64,000 nt of DNA. Source: Sabulibacter ruber. GTDB taxonomy: Bacteria; Bacteroidota; Bacteroidia; Cytophagales; Hymenobacteraceae. The stretch lies in contig NZ_JAFFID010000001.1 in assembly GCF_017355955.1 (NCBI RefSeq), forward strand, positions 744,001 to 808,000, written 5' to 3'. Positions 35,613 to 44,424 of this stretch are shown piece after piece. The notes beneath the pieces are model-generated. The model did not search any database and had not been told where the DNA came from. It saw nothing but the letters and a program-made list of their open reading frames with translations. The position numbers were made by a program, and so were the translations under genes. Each line of letters opens with the position of its first letter. Position 1 is the first letter of the stretch.

Positions 35613-35650
35613 GAAACAAAAAACCCGGAACCGAGGCTCCGGGTTTAAAG
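35613..35650 (-). terminator. lepA terminator
   Basis: A 9-bp perfect stem (35621-35629 with 35638-35646) followed on the minus strand by T6 (the A run at 35618-35623), 8 nt after the lepA stop codon. Confidence 0.8.
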
Positions 35651-35653
35651 ATG

Positions 35654-37441
35654 TTAGTCTAGTTTCAAAACTGCAAGGAAGGCTTCCTGCGGAATTTCCA
35701 CGTTGCCTACCTGGCGCATGCGTTTCTTACCTTTTTTCTGCTTTTCAAGGAGTTTCCGTTTACGCGAAATATCCCCGCCGTAACACTTGGCCAATACGTT
35801 CTTACGCAGGGCTTTCACGGTCTCACGGGCGATGATCTTCTGCCCGATAGCGGCCTGGATAGCGATCTCGAACATTTGGCGCGGCAGCAGCTCACGCAGT
35901 TTCTCGCAGAGGCGCTTGCCCCAGTCATACGCTTTGTCGCGGTGTACGATGGCGCTCAGGGCGTCTACTTTCTCGCCGTTGAGCATGATGTCCAGCTTCA
36001 CCATGTGCGACTCCCGGAACCCGATGAGTTCATAGTCCAGGGAAGCGTAGCCGCGGCTGATGGTTTTGAGTTTATCAAAGAAGTCGAACACGATCTCGGC
36101 CAGCGGCATCTCAAAGATGAGTTCCACCCGGTCAGAGGTCAGGAAGTTCTGCGCCTTCAGGATACCGCGCTTGTCCATACAGAGCGAGATGATGGGGCCG
36201 ATGTACTCGGCCTTGGAGATAATCTGCGCCTTGATGAACGGCTCCTCAATGTGGTCTATGTAGTTAGGCTCCGGCATCTCAGACGGTGCACTTACATTGA
36301 TTTCCTCGTCTTTGGTGGTGAACACCTTAAACTGTACCGACGGTACGGTGGTGATTACCGTCATGTCAAACTCACGCTCCAGACGCTCCTGCACAATCTC
36401 CATGTGGAGCATGCCCAGGAAGCCGCATCGGAACCCGAAACCAAGGGCCGCAGAAGTTTCCGGCTCCCAAACCAAGGAGGCATCGTTCAGTTGCAGTTTC
36501 TCCATGGAGTTCCGCAGTTCCTCAAATTCTGAGGTCTCTACCGGATAAATCCCGGCAAATACCATGGGCTTTACTTCTTCAAATCCCTGGATTTGGATAG
36601 TGTCTGGGTTAGCAGCGTGGGTGATGGTATCCCCCACTTTTACTTCCTTCGCGTTCTTGATACCCGAGATCAGGTAGCCCACGTTGCCTGCGCCCATGAC
36701 TTCTTTGGGCTCCTGGTTCAGTTTGAGCACGCCAATCTCATCGGCTTCGTACTGCTTGCCGGTAGCAATGAATTTTACTTTATCGCCTTTGCGCAGGGTA
36801 CCGTTCATGATGCGGAAGTACACCTCAATACCGCGGTATGAGTTGAACACCGAGTCAAAAATCAAAGCCTGTAATGGCGCTTCAGGGTCACCCTTCGGCG
36901 CCGGAATGCGGTCACAGATGGCGTTCAGGATATTCTCAATCCCTATACCTGCTTTCCCAGAGGCATGGATGATGTCTTCTTTATCGCAGCCAATCAGGTC
37001 AATGATCTGGTCACTTACCTCTTCTGGCATGGAGTGAGGCAGGTCAATTTTGTTCAGAACCGGGATAATCTCCAGGTCGTTGCCAATGGCTAAGTACAAA
37101 TTTGAGATAGTCTGGGCCTCAATACCCTGAGAGGAATCCACAATGAGCAACGCACCCTCACAGGCAGCAATGGAACGGGAAACCTCGTAGCTAAAATCCA
37201 CGTGGCCAGGGGTGTCAATGAGGTTCAGAACGTAGTCTTCGCCTTTATAATGATAGTTCATCTGGATGGCGTGGCTCTTGATGGTGATGCCCCGTTCCCG
37301 CTCCAGATCCATGTTATCCAACAGCTGGTTTTGCATTTCCCGCTCGGCTACCGTCTGGGTAAATTCCAATAAACGGTCGGCCAGGGTACTTTTACCATGG
37401 TCAATATGCGCAATGATGCAAAAATTGCGGATGTTCTTCAT
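35654..37441 (-). CDS. lepA: Elongation factor 4 (LepA)
   Basis: A 595-aa translational GTPase that back-translocates stalled ribosomes. G1 is [16 protein letters not shown] (about 9-24). [11 protein letters not shown] is switch [13 protein letters not shown] is G3 (about 77), and NKIDLP is G4 (about 131). EF4-specific domains follow, including [19 protein letters not shown]. The C-terminal domain is basic ([19 protein letters not shown], near 570-588). The length is standard. A perfect -7 box lies 20 nt upstream of the start. Confidence 0.97.
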   Translation of the reverse strand: MKNIRNFCIIAHIDHGKSTLADRLLEFTQTVAEREMQNQLLDNMDLERERGITIKSHAIQMNYHYKGEDYVLNLIDTPGHVDFSYEVSRSIAACEGALLIVDSSQGIEAQTISNLYLAIGNDLEIIPVLNKIDLPHSMPEEVSDQIIDLIGCDKEDIIHASGKAGIGIENILNAICDRIPAPKGDPEAPLQALIFDSVFNSYRGIEVYFRIMNGTLRKGDKVKFIATGKQYEADEIGVLKLNQEPKEVMGAGNVGYLISGIKNAKEVKVGDTITHAANPDTIQIQGFEEVKPMVFAGIYPVETSEFEELRNSMEKLQLNDASLVWEPETSAALGFGFRCGFLGMLHMEIVQERLEREFDMTVITTVPSVQFKVFTTKDEEINVSAPSEMPEPNYIDHIEEPFIKAQIISKAEYIGPIISLCMDKRGILKAQNFLTSDRVELIFEMPLAEIVFDFFDKLKTISRGYASLDYELIGFRESHMVKLDIMLNGEKVDALSAIVHRDKAYDWGKRLCEKLRELLPRQMFEIAIQAAIGQKIIARETVKALRKNVLAKCYGGDISRKRKLLEKQKKGKKRMRQVGNVEIPQEAFLAVLKLD

Positions 37442-37460
37442 AGAAATCAGTTACAAGGAA

Positions 37461-37468
37461 CAAAGATA
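37461..37468 (-). promoter_or_regulatory. -7 box of lepA
   Basis: On the minus strand it reads TATCTTTG, a perfect TAnnTTTG, giving a leader of about 14 nt. No -33 element recognised. Confidence 0.4.
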
Positions 37469-37532
37469 CAAAATAAAGCGGGCAGCAGGAACGGGATTCT
37501 CTTGATGTACGCTACTTTTTCTTAGAAGGAGA

Positions 37533-37570
37533 GCGTTTTGTGCCTGTTTTTAAGAAAGTAGGGCCGAAAC
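37533..37570. repeat. Interspersed palindrome, degenerate copy
   Basis: GTTTTGTGCC and GGCCGAAAC arms enclose TGTTTTTAAGAAAGTA. It is the only structure seen in the 282-nt gap between lepA and the SRPBCC gene. Confidence 0.4.
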
Positions 37571-37723
37571 TGTACTTTCCGTTTATAAACTGATGGTACC
37601 AGCGTACCTTGGGCGCTTTGTTCCGGGCAACCTTCTTCAGCTACAGAGCAAAAGGATACGCCCTACACCTGTTTATCACCTGAGCTACCTTCTTTTGTAC
37701 AGGAGCTAGCCTTTAGTAAAATA

Positions 37724-38695
37724 ATGAAGTACAGAGCTATAATAGTTGGATTAGTTTTAGGTACTGCTTACGGTCTGGTGGCACGCCTACTGATGGAAAC
37801 CGAAGTAATAGAGCAGTTTAAGACAATGTCGGTTGCTTTCCTGTTTGGAGTGCCTGCCGTGATTGGTGCCATTACCGTCTACTTTGGGAATGAAAGCCAG
37901 AAAACCTCCAGGCTGTTCAGGATTTTTATGCCCTGGGTAACAATTTTGGCGTTTTTGCTTACCACCCTGATCACCTATCTGGAGGCCTCGGTTTGTGTTG
38001 TAATGCTGTTGCCAGCTTTCCTGCTTTTCGCCAGCATTGGCGGGATTACCATGGGTGAGATTATAGACAGTTCAAAAAGAAAAAAGCAGACATTAAACAT
38101 CTTCCTGACCCTGCCCTTCCTTTTTGCTCCTTTAGAATCGCAATTTAATAGCCCCACCTCCTTCAGAACGGTTCACACAGATATACTCATCCACGCAGAC
38201 AAACAAACTGTTTGGGATAATATCAAAAGCGTAAATACCATTAAAGATGACGAATTGAAGTGGAGTTTTGCGCACTTCATAGGCATTCCTAAACCCATCA
38301 AATCAGAACTGTCAGAAGAAAAGGTGGGCGGAATTAGGCATATCAGCTGGGAGAAAGGAATCAAGTTCAGGGAAAAGATTACTCACTGGAAACCATATGA
38401 CTCCTTTTCTTACGATATCCTGGTTGACCACATACCGCCAGACGCTATTGACAAGCATGTGGAGGTTGGCGGTGAATATTTTGATGTGGTAAATGGCGGA
38501 TATAAACTAACCGAGGTAGACAAAAGCACCACAAAACTAACCCTTAGCTGCACCTATAGAGTTACAACTAACTTCAACTACTATTCAGAACAGTGGGCCG
38601 ATTTTATTATGGACGATTTTCAGGAAGTAATTTTATATGTAGTTAAAAAAAGAAGCGAAGACTCCTATTTGCTGCCAACTGCAAAAAGCAAATAA
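37724..38695 (+). CDS. Membrane-anchored SRPBCC-domain protein
   Basis: A 323-aa protein. The N-terminal half has four or five membrane spans (AIIVGLVLGTAYGLVA, MSVAFLFGVPAVIGAITVYF, WVTILAFLLTTLITYL, VVMLLPAFLLFASIGG). The C-terminal half (about 148-310) looks like an SRPBCC/START-like lipid-binding fold: HTDILIHADKQTVWDNIKS is the canonical opening strand and helix, and WADFIMDDFQEVILYVVKKR the closing long helix. No catalytic motif is seen. It is more AT-rich than its neighbours, like the GNAT gene after it. The function is unknown; it may bind a lipid or sense the membrane. Confidence 0.7.
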   Translation: MKYRAIIVGLVLGTAYGLVARLLMETEVIEQFKTMSVAFLFGVPAVIGAITVYFGNESQKTSRLFRIFMPWVTILAFLLTTLITYLEASVCVVMLLPAFLLFASIGGITMGEIIDSSKRKKQTLNIFLTLPFLFAPLESQFNSPTSFRTVHTDILIHADKQTVWDNIKSVNTIKDDELKWSFAHFIGIPKPIKSELSEEKVGGIRHISWEKGIKFREKITHWKPYDSFSYDILVDHIPPDAIDKHVEVGGEYFDVVNGGYKLTEVDKSTTKLTLSCTYRVTTNFNYYSEQWADFIMDDFQEVILYVVKKRSEDSYLLPTAKSK

Positions 38696-38750
38696 CGCGT
38701 TCCAGAGGATGACAAAGCAAAATCACTCTATATAAAACACCCCAAAAGAG

Positions 38751-39281
38751 ATGACAACTATCAACATCAATAGAGCAACCACAACAAAAGTAGAACAATT
38801 ACAAAAAATTGGCAGAAAAACGTTCTTTGAAACCTTTTCAGCCAGTAACACAGAGGAAAACATGGCTAAGTATTTAGACGAAGGCTTTTCCTTTGAAAAA
38901 TTGACCAGTGAATTAAACAACGAAAACTCTGAGTTTTATTTCGCGGAGTTAGACAATGAAATAATCGGTTATTTGAAGGTGAACTTCGGGCAGTCACAAA
39001 CAGAGTTAAAAGACGAAAAAGCCCTCGAAATTGAACGGATTTATGTTCTAAAAGAATTTCACGGCAAAAAAGTAGGACAGTTACTGTATGAAAAGGCGAT
39101 GCAAATTGCCCGACAGATGCACGTTGATTATGTCTGGCTGGGTGTATGGGAGGAAAACCAAAGAGCCATCAGCTTTTATAAGAAGAACGGCTTCGTGGAG
39201 TTTGACAAGCACATCTTCAAATTAGGAAATGACGAACAGACAGACATTATGATGAAGCTGCAACTGAATAAACAATCATAA
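38751..39281 (+). CDS. GNAT N-acetyltransferase (PaiA-like)
   Basis: A 176-aa acetyltransferase. The N-terminal helix region FFETFSASNTEENMAKYL resembles PaiA-type spermidine acetyltransferases. Acetyl-CoA binding motif A is IERIYVLKEFHGKKVGQLLYEKA (loop HGKKVG, about 103-108), and motif B is DYVWLGVWEENQRAISFYKKNGF (about 126-148). It is clearly AT-rich with Lys, Asn and AAA/AAC codons, unlike the 50%-GC genes around, suggesting recent acquisition. The substrate is unknown. It follows the SRPBCC gene by 55 nt. Confidence 0.9.
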   Translation: MTTININRATTTKVEQLQKIGRKTFFETFSASNTEENMAKYLDEGFSFEKLTSELNNENSEFYFAELDNEIIGYLKVNFGQSQTELKDEKALEIERIYVLKEFHGKKVGQLLYEKAMQIARQMHVDYVWLGVWEENQRAISFYKKNGFVEFDKHIFKLGNDEQTDIMMKLQLNKQS

Positions 39282-39579
39282 ATCACATAATTGTCACTCC
39301 AATCAACATATAATCGTGTACTACTTAAACAAAAGGTTTAACCCTTTTATTAGATTAAAAAAAAACTTTTAAAGACTGAAAATAACTCTGTAAAACTGCT
39401 GCAATATGCTTATTCATGCACTTCCTTTTACATCATGGTAGGAAGAATACAAAATGTGGATTAAACCACCTTCTAAAAGGTTAACCTAAAAATATTAGGG
39501 CCTGAAGCTTTTCTATTTTCAGCCTGATTTCTTAAAAATAGAACTAAAGCATCAATTACTTTAGGAGCAAAGCAGTTTA
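39282..39579. other. AT-rich spacer without a gene
   Basis: 298 nt between convergent genes. It contains A/T runs (AAAAGGTTTAACCCTTTT, 39331 onward) and a weak palindrome-family resemblance at 39513-39550, but no convincing terminator, ORF or RNA. Confidence 0.45.
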
Positions 39580-41982
39580 TTAAAGGGCCTCTCCTACTTT
39601 AAAAGTAAAGGTGTGTACTCCTATCTCTCCCTGCTGATTCATCCCCTGCACTACACCCACGTAGGTACCTTTTTTGTCTGATGTGTAGAAGGAAACATTT
39701 CCTTTACCCTGCCCATTAGTGTTTATGTTTGGGGCCCAGTGAAGTACGTTTCGGAAGTCTGGCAAACGGGAATTAACCTGGGCACTTGTTTCATATACCG
39801 GCGAGAAGAATTCTCTTTGTTGCTGAACTCCCTCGTAATCAAAAATGATTGCGTTTGGGTCTAGTTCAAATCCCTTCAGATCTCCGGCATAAGTGCTAAG
39901 ACTCACAATCCCGTTAAAGGAGAATGGGCCATAGAAGTATTTCCGGTTCAATAAGTCTATTTGCTTCACCAGGCTGGGGCTGTAAGCCAAGATTTTATTG
40001 GTATTGAATACCGGTACTCCGTCAATCAAAACCAACGGTTCGGTTTCAAAGTACCGGTTATTTGGTTTGTCAAAGGCAAAGAAATGGGAACTCTGGTATT
40101 TCTTTCTCACTAAGACTTCAATGACGAATTCTCTGAAGGATTCTTCTAAGGTTGGAAAATTGGTGTACTCCCTGAGTTTATATCGTTTATCAGGAACTCC
40201 ATAAAATGGAGTTTTCACCAAAGCCGAAGTTGGTAAAAACCTAGAGGAAAGTTCAGGCTGATATACACTCTGCACCTGAGTATGGATGCTATGGCTCAAC
40301 AATGCATTCTGCACGTTGACAGGAAGTCTAAACTCAGGTATTTTCCTGTCTGAGAATTCTGAGGCATAAGCGTCTTTTAGAACTGGCAGGTTATATTCTT
40401 TGTCACTGGTACCCAAGGTTTGCCAAACAATCTCTTTTTTTCATGTAAAAGGATATATACTGAACTGCACCTCTCCCTTTGAATTGCTGATGCCTCCATA
40501 GAATTGCGGGAGGGTGTCTGGTACCGAAAGGAAGGCCGAAACGTTGGGTGCACTTGCGCCAGTTTTTTTGTCTGTAATTACTCCAGACAGAAGCAGGCCT
40601 TCGTATTCGGGGGCAAACCTCACAACAGGAGTTTGTCCCCGCTGTACATCCTGCCAGGCAAACCTCCGCCAGCCATGCGTGAGCATAAGATGATCTACCG
40701 CCTCTTTAGTTTCTGCTGAATTGTTCTGAAGATAATACTCTGGAGACTCAATGGTTCCCTTCAGATCTGAGGTAAGGTACAGATAGCTGAGTAGATCTGC
40801 TTTGGGCAGAGCCTGCAGAGAATCCAAGAGGTACACTGCCATAGAAAGGTTCGCTTCCTGGGGTACCTTCAAATGGTCTGCTGCTGTGAGTTGCACGTCT
40901 ACCCTTTGGCGGGTAGCATAGGTTGTAGCCTCGGGTCCACCTTCTATAGAAAGAAGATGGGTAGGTTTTTTAAAATACAGCCGCTCGCACACGGGTTGTT
41001 GGATACTGTTGAACAAGGTAAAATTGGTGATACCTTCGCCCAGTATACCTGCCTCCATGGTAAACACCGCTTTCCCTTGGTATAAGGCTGCAACAGCCGC
41101 CACTTTCGCCTGTTGCCGGGTATGGCCAATCAGGTATACGTTTTCAGTTGGACCAGCAGCGGTACTGGCAGTGGATACCGTGAGTCTGATCTTACCGTTT
41201 CCGGGCTCTGCCAGGCTCAGCGTATAACCTTGCTCGAACACTTTAGGCAACTCCATTATTTGCGGCTTTGCCCCTTCGGGTATGATCACGGCTCTGTACC
41301 GCATTCCTGCCACGGGAGTAAAAGTGAAGGCCCCAATACCAAACCTGGAGGGTTGAAACCGCACTAGTGTATCGTTCTTATGGCTTAAAAGAAAGCCTCT
41401 AAAGCGAATTCCCTTTCCCTCCTGGTTCACGGCCCTAAACGCTACTTTGCTTTCAATCCCTTGCACAAGATTGCCACCTTCTGGAAAAAACTGGATGTCG
41501 TATTTCCGTTCTTTAGACCTGGTTTCGGTTTCCTCTTGGGCGTAAAGGGTGTTCACCAAAGTAAGTTGCTTTTCAAAAAAGAACTCTGGTGCAAAGTTCT
41601 TCATCCAGTGGGTATAGGCCCTTATGGTGTACTGATCTGAAGTGAGGGTTTGTGGCAACAACAAGGATCCGTTTCCCTTACCTTTACTCAAGGAAACTTT
41701 GGTTTGTAGAACAGGCTTCTTATCTCTATCCAGCACTTCCACATACGCTATTTTACTGATATCCAAGGGCCGATGGGTTGATCCTTCTACATAATACAGC
41801 TTAAACCAAAGAATTTCTCCCGCCAGGTAAAACTCCTTATCGGTGTGTAGAAAAAGCTTTTCCTGCAGCACTTTGGATTGATAGTTGGTAAACTGCTGCA
41901 ATAACAACTCCTGGGGTTGGCTTTGCGCCCAAGCAATACACTCCAATAATAAAAGATAGGAGAAGAGGATGTATTTTTTCAT
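39580..41982 (-). pseudogene. MG2-like/TonB-plug surface protein interrupted by an in-frame TGA
   Basis: Two ORFs, 40441-42006 (N-terminal part) and 39580-40416 (C-terminal part), are in the same frame (distance 1590 nt) and read as one ~800-aa protein if the TGA at 40441-40443 is passed. The joint reads YPFT-stop-KKEIVWQT. The N-terminal half has a signal peptide (ECIAWAQ) and the macroglobulin-like opening EKLFLHTDKEFYLAGEILWF. The C-terminal half has a plug-like segment (VLIDGVPVFNTNKI, NGIVSLSTYAG). This architecture is common in Bacteroidota surface proteins. A one-base change (for example GGA or CGA to TGA) explains it, so it is either a nonsense pseudogene, a sequencing error or a recoded stop. 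Confidence 0.75.
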
Positions 41983-42028
41983 GAAGAATACGTTTCTGTT
42001 GGCCAACTATGCATTTTATGTTTTTAGC

Positions 42029-43189
42029 CTATTCCCACCAATCTGGCTTTAAACTAGACCCCGCTACTTTCACTCTGCAATCTGCGCAGAACGATAATGT
42101 TCCAGAATATCCTATGATTTTATCTTCATCCTTAATTGCCTTGAGAGGAGTATTCTTGCCGGAACTAAAGTAGAACTGCAAACTATCCGGATGATTTGGG
42201 GAAATGAAACCTCCCCTACTACAATCATCAAGTTGGACGGGGAATCCTGGCAGTTCTTCTCTTTTGATGTAAATTCTTTTTACCTCCCACGTGTAGGCTC
42301 CTATATAACCGACTACTAATTGATCTGGAGCGGAAACACACGTTATGTTTCCTCTGGTCTCTGATGGTTGAGGGTCAAAAAAAGAGCCCATGGCATTGGA
42401 GTTCTTTTTCATTCTATCCAAGAATTCATATTCAGTCTTAGTCAATGCATGCTGCTTAACTAGAATACTATACTTCACTTGGGTTTTGGCAGATTGGTGA
42501 GCCATTGTTACTAATGGCATTTCAATGGTATCTTTTACTAAATGCGTGGTGGTGCCTAAGATCAAATCTTTAGATGTAGTGTTATTCCAGCAGTAAGCCA
42601 ACTGGAAGGTTTCTTCAGGAGTTAGGGCTACCATCTCACCATTCTCAAATTTATAATATGATAAAAGTGGTGAATTGATCTGCCAGGTTTCTTCAAATTC
42701 CCACTGGTAATAACGAGTAGCATTACTGGGGTCATGGGAATTCACATAAATCCGCAAGCCGTCAGGATCCCACTTCCAGTGCACCTTATCAATTGGGGGA
42801 GTAATTTTTCCCTCTACATAGTCAGACAGGTATTCCTTGCCATCTGTGGTTTCAATTCTGATCCGATACTGCCCTTCGGGGCTCAGGTTCAAAGGCGATG
42901 AGCGGTAAGTTCCTGTTTCTTGTTCCTCCAGTAAGTATCGTACCTCCTGCTTCCCTTCTATGTACACCCTGGCATTTTTCTCGAAAGCCTGTTTAAGGTT
43001 TTCCTCTGTCTTGATTGTTCTGGAGAGCTTTATGGTAGTAACTGCACTCTGCCCAAGTTGAATGGAACCTTCCACAACCAGTAAACTTAACTCCTCAGAG
43101 CTGATTTCAGGCATGAAGGGATCTTTGCAACCAAAACTAACCAGGAGCAAGGTTAGCTTTAGTCCTAATGACATTAGACGCATTCGCAT
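42029..43189 (-). CDS. DUF4249 lipoprotein, copy 2
   Basis: A surface or periplasmic lipoprotein of the DUF4249 family. The start at 43189 is preferred (MRMRLMSLGLKLTLLLVSFGC), giving a proper lipobox; the longer ATG at 43231 adds a polar head. The domain follows directly (DPFMPEISSEELSLLVVEGSI, GQSAVTTIKLSRTI). Later conserved blocks are YQWEFEETW, QSAKTQVKYSILVKQHALTKTEYEFLDRMKKN and GSFFDPQPSE. The C-terminal CADCRVKV carries a Cys pair. It is a clear paralog of the gene at 43273-44424 (same blocks in the same order). It probably works with the TonB receptor upstream. Confidence 0.88.
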   Translation of the reverse strand: MRMRLMSLGLKLTLLLVSFGCKDPFMPEISSEELSLLVVEGSIQLGQSAVTTIKLSRTIKTEENLKQAFEKNARVYIEGKQEVRYLLEEQETGTYRSSPLNLSPEGQYRIRIETTDGKEYLSDYVEGKITPPIDKVHWKWDPDGLRIYVNSHDPSNATRYYQWEFEETWQINSPLLSYYKFENGEMVALTPEETFQLAYCWNNTTSKDLILGTTTHLVKDTIEMPLVTMAHQSAKTQVKYSILVKQHALTKTEYEFLDRMKKNSNAMGSFFDPQPSETRGNITCVSAPDQLVVGYIGAYTWEVKRIYIKREELPGFPVQLDDCSRGGFISPNHPDSLQFYFSSGKNTPLKAIKDEDKIIGYSGTLSFCADCRVKVAGSSLKPDWWE

Positions 43190-43272
43190 GAATCTATCAG
43201 CTTCTTGTATTAGGTGTTTATAGGGGAGCAAGTACAGGTTTTTTTAAAGTTGAAAACTAATACAACTAACAG

Positions 43273-44424
43273 CTACCAGAAATCAGGCCTTTCACTGGTT
43301 CCTTTGGTTCGGCAATCCACACAGATTCCAAACCTACCTTCGAATGCCAGCACAGGCTTGTCATCTATGAAGACGATGGTACTATCTATTGGAATATAGG
43401 ACCCGGAATCGAAGTATTTATGCAAACTGTCTGGAACCGCTACCACCTTGATAGGCGGGCATTCTTCCCCCATGTCAAATGGAGGCAGTTCCTCTCTTTT
43501 GATGAAAAACCGTTTCTCTGAAGTGGTGTAAGCACCAACAAAACCAATTACTATCTCCTCAGGATTGGCTTCTGATGCAATATTACCGGTCAGTTCTGAA
43601 GGTTGCGGATCAAAAAAAGACCCCAGGTTGCTCGTATTCTTCTTCATCGCCTCCAGGAATTCGAACTCCTGCTTGCTCAAGGCGTGCTGTTTCACCAGAA
43701 TACTGTACCGTACCTTTGTTTTAGCAGAGCGATGGGGCATTTTGGTAACGGGAAACGAAATGGTGTCCTTGCTAAAATTGGCAGAAGAACCAATCAGTAT
43801 GTCTTTTTCCTTTGCTGAACCCCAGCAGATAAACATCTTCGCCGATTCTTCATAGGGCCGAACATGCATGCTCCTGTCACGGTACACCAACTTGGACCAG
43901 TAAGGGGAATGAATTTCCCAGGTTTCCTCGTAGGTCCATTGATAGTACTGCGTGTTTCCCTGAGTATCTTTTGAGTTTGCATAAATTCCCAACCCGTCAG
44001 GATCCCATTTCCAGATTATGTTATCTATGGCAGGTGACTCTTTACCTGACACAAGAGCCGAAGAGTACTTTCTCCCATCCTTCGTTTGAATTCTTAGCCG
44101 ATAGTTTGCCTGCACTGGTAAATTCAAAGGATCTGAGACATACACTCCGGCAGAATCTTCCTGCAACGGGTAAGTGCTTCCCCCTTCCTGTTCAATCATC
44201 AAGGTAGCCCCCCGCTCCCGTTGCTCCCAGGTTTGCTTTGTAACCGGTTGTACTCTGGAAAGTTTAATGGTAGTGACAGCATCCTGGCCCAGGTTAATGT
44301 ACCCTTCCACTACCAACATGTTCGCTTCTGAGGGTTCTAGTTCTGGGGTAAAAGGCTCCCTGCAGGATCCCAGCAGGAGCAGTATCCCCAAACCGTAGCA
44401 TAGGTATAGGAAACTTATCCTCAT
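43273..44424 (-). CDS. DUF4249 lipoprotein, copy 1
   Basis: A 383-aa lipoprotein. The signal LLLLGSC gives lipidated Cys about 20, followed by REPFTPELEPSEANMLVVEGYI, the DUF4249 opening. Shared blocks with its neighbour are GQDAVTTIKLSR, YQWTYEETWEI, RSAKTKVRYSILVKQHALSKQEFEFLEAMKKN, GSFFDPQPSELTGNI and the terminal Cys pair GICVDCRTKG. The start overlaps the TonB receptor stop by one base (TAATG). DUF4249 genes usually sit beside such receptors, so a role as receptor lid or accessory lipoprotein is likely (inference). Confidence 0.9.
   Translation of the reverse strand: MRISFLYLCYGLGILLLLGSCREPFTPELEPSEANMLVVEGYINLGQDAVTTIKLSRVQPVTKQTWEQRERGATLMIEQEGGSTYPLQEDSAGVYVSDPLNLPVQANYRLRIQTKDGRKYSSALVSGKESPAIDNIIWKWDPDGLGIYANSKDTQGNTQYYQWTYEETWEIHSPYWSKLVYRDRSMHVRPYEESAKMFICWGSAKEKDILIGSSANFSKDTISFPVTKMPHRSAKTKVRYSILVKQHALSKQEFEFLEAMKKNTSNLGSFFDPQPSELTGNIASEANPEEIVIGFVGAYTTSEKRFFIKREELPPFDMGEECPPIKVVAVPDSLHKYFDSGSYIPIDSTIVFIDDKPVLAFEGRFGICVDCRTKGTSERPDFW

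Noticed and set aside
40441..40443. TGA as selenocysteine codon
   Set aside because: No SECIS-like hairpin directly after the TGA, no catalytic context for Sec, and the protein family is not a selenoprotein family.
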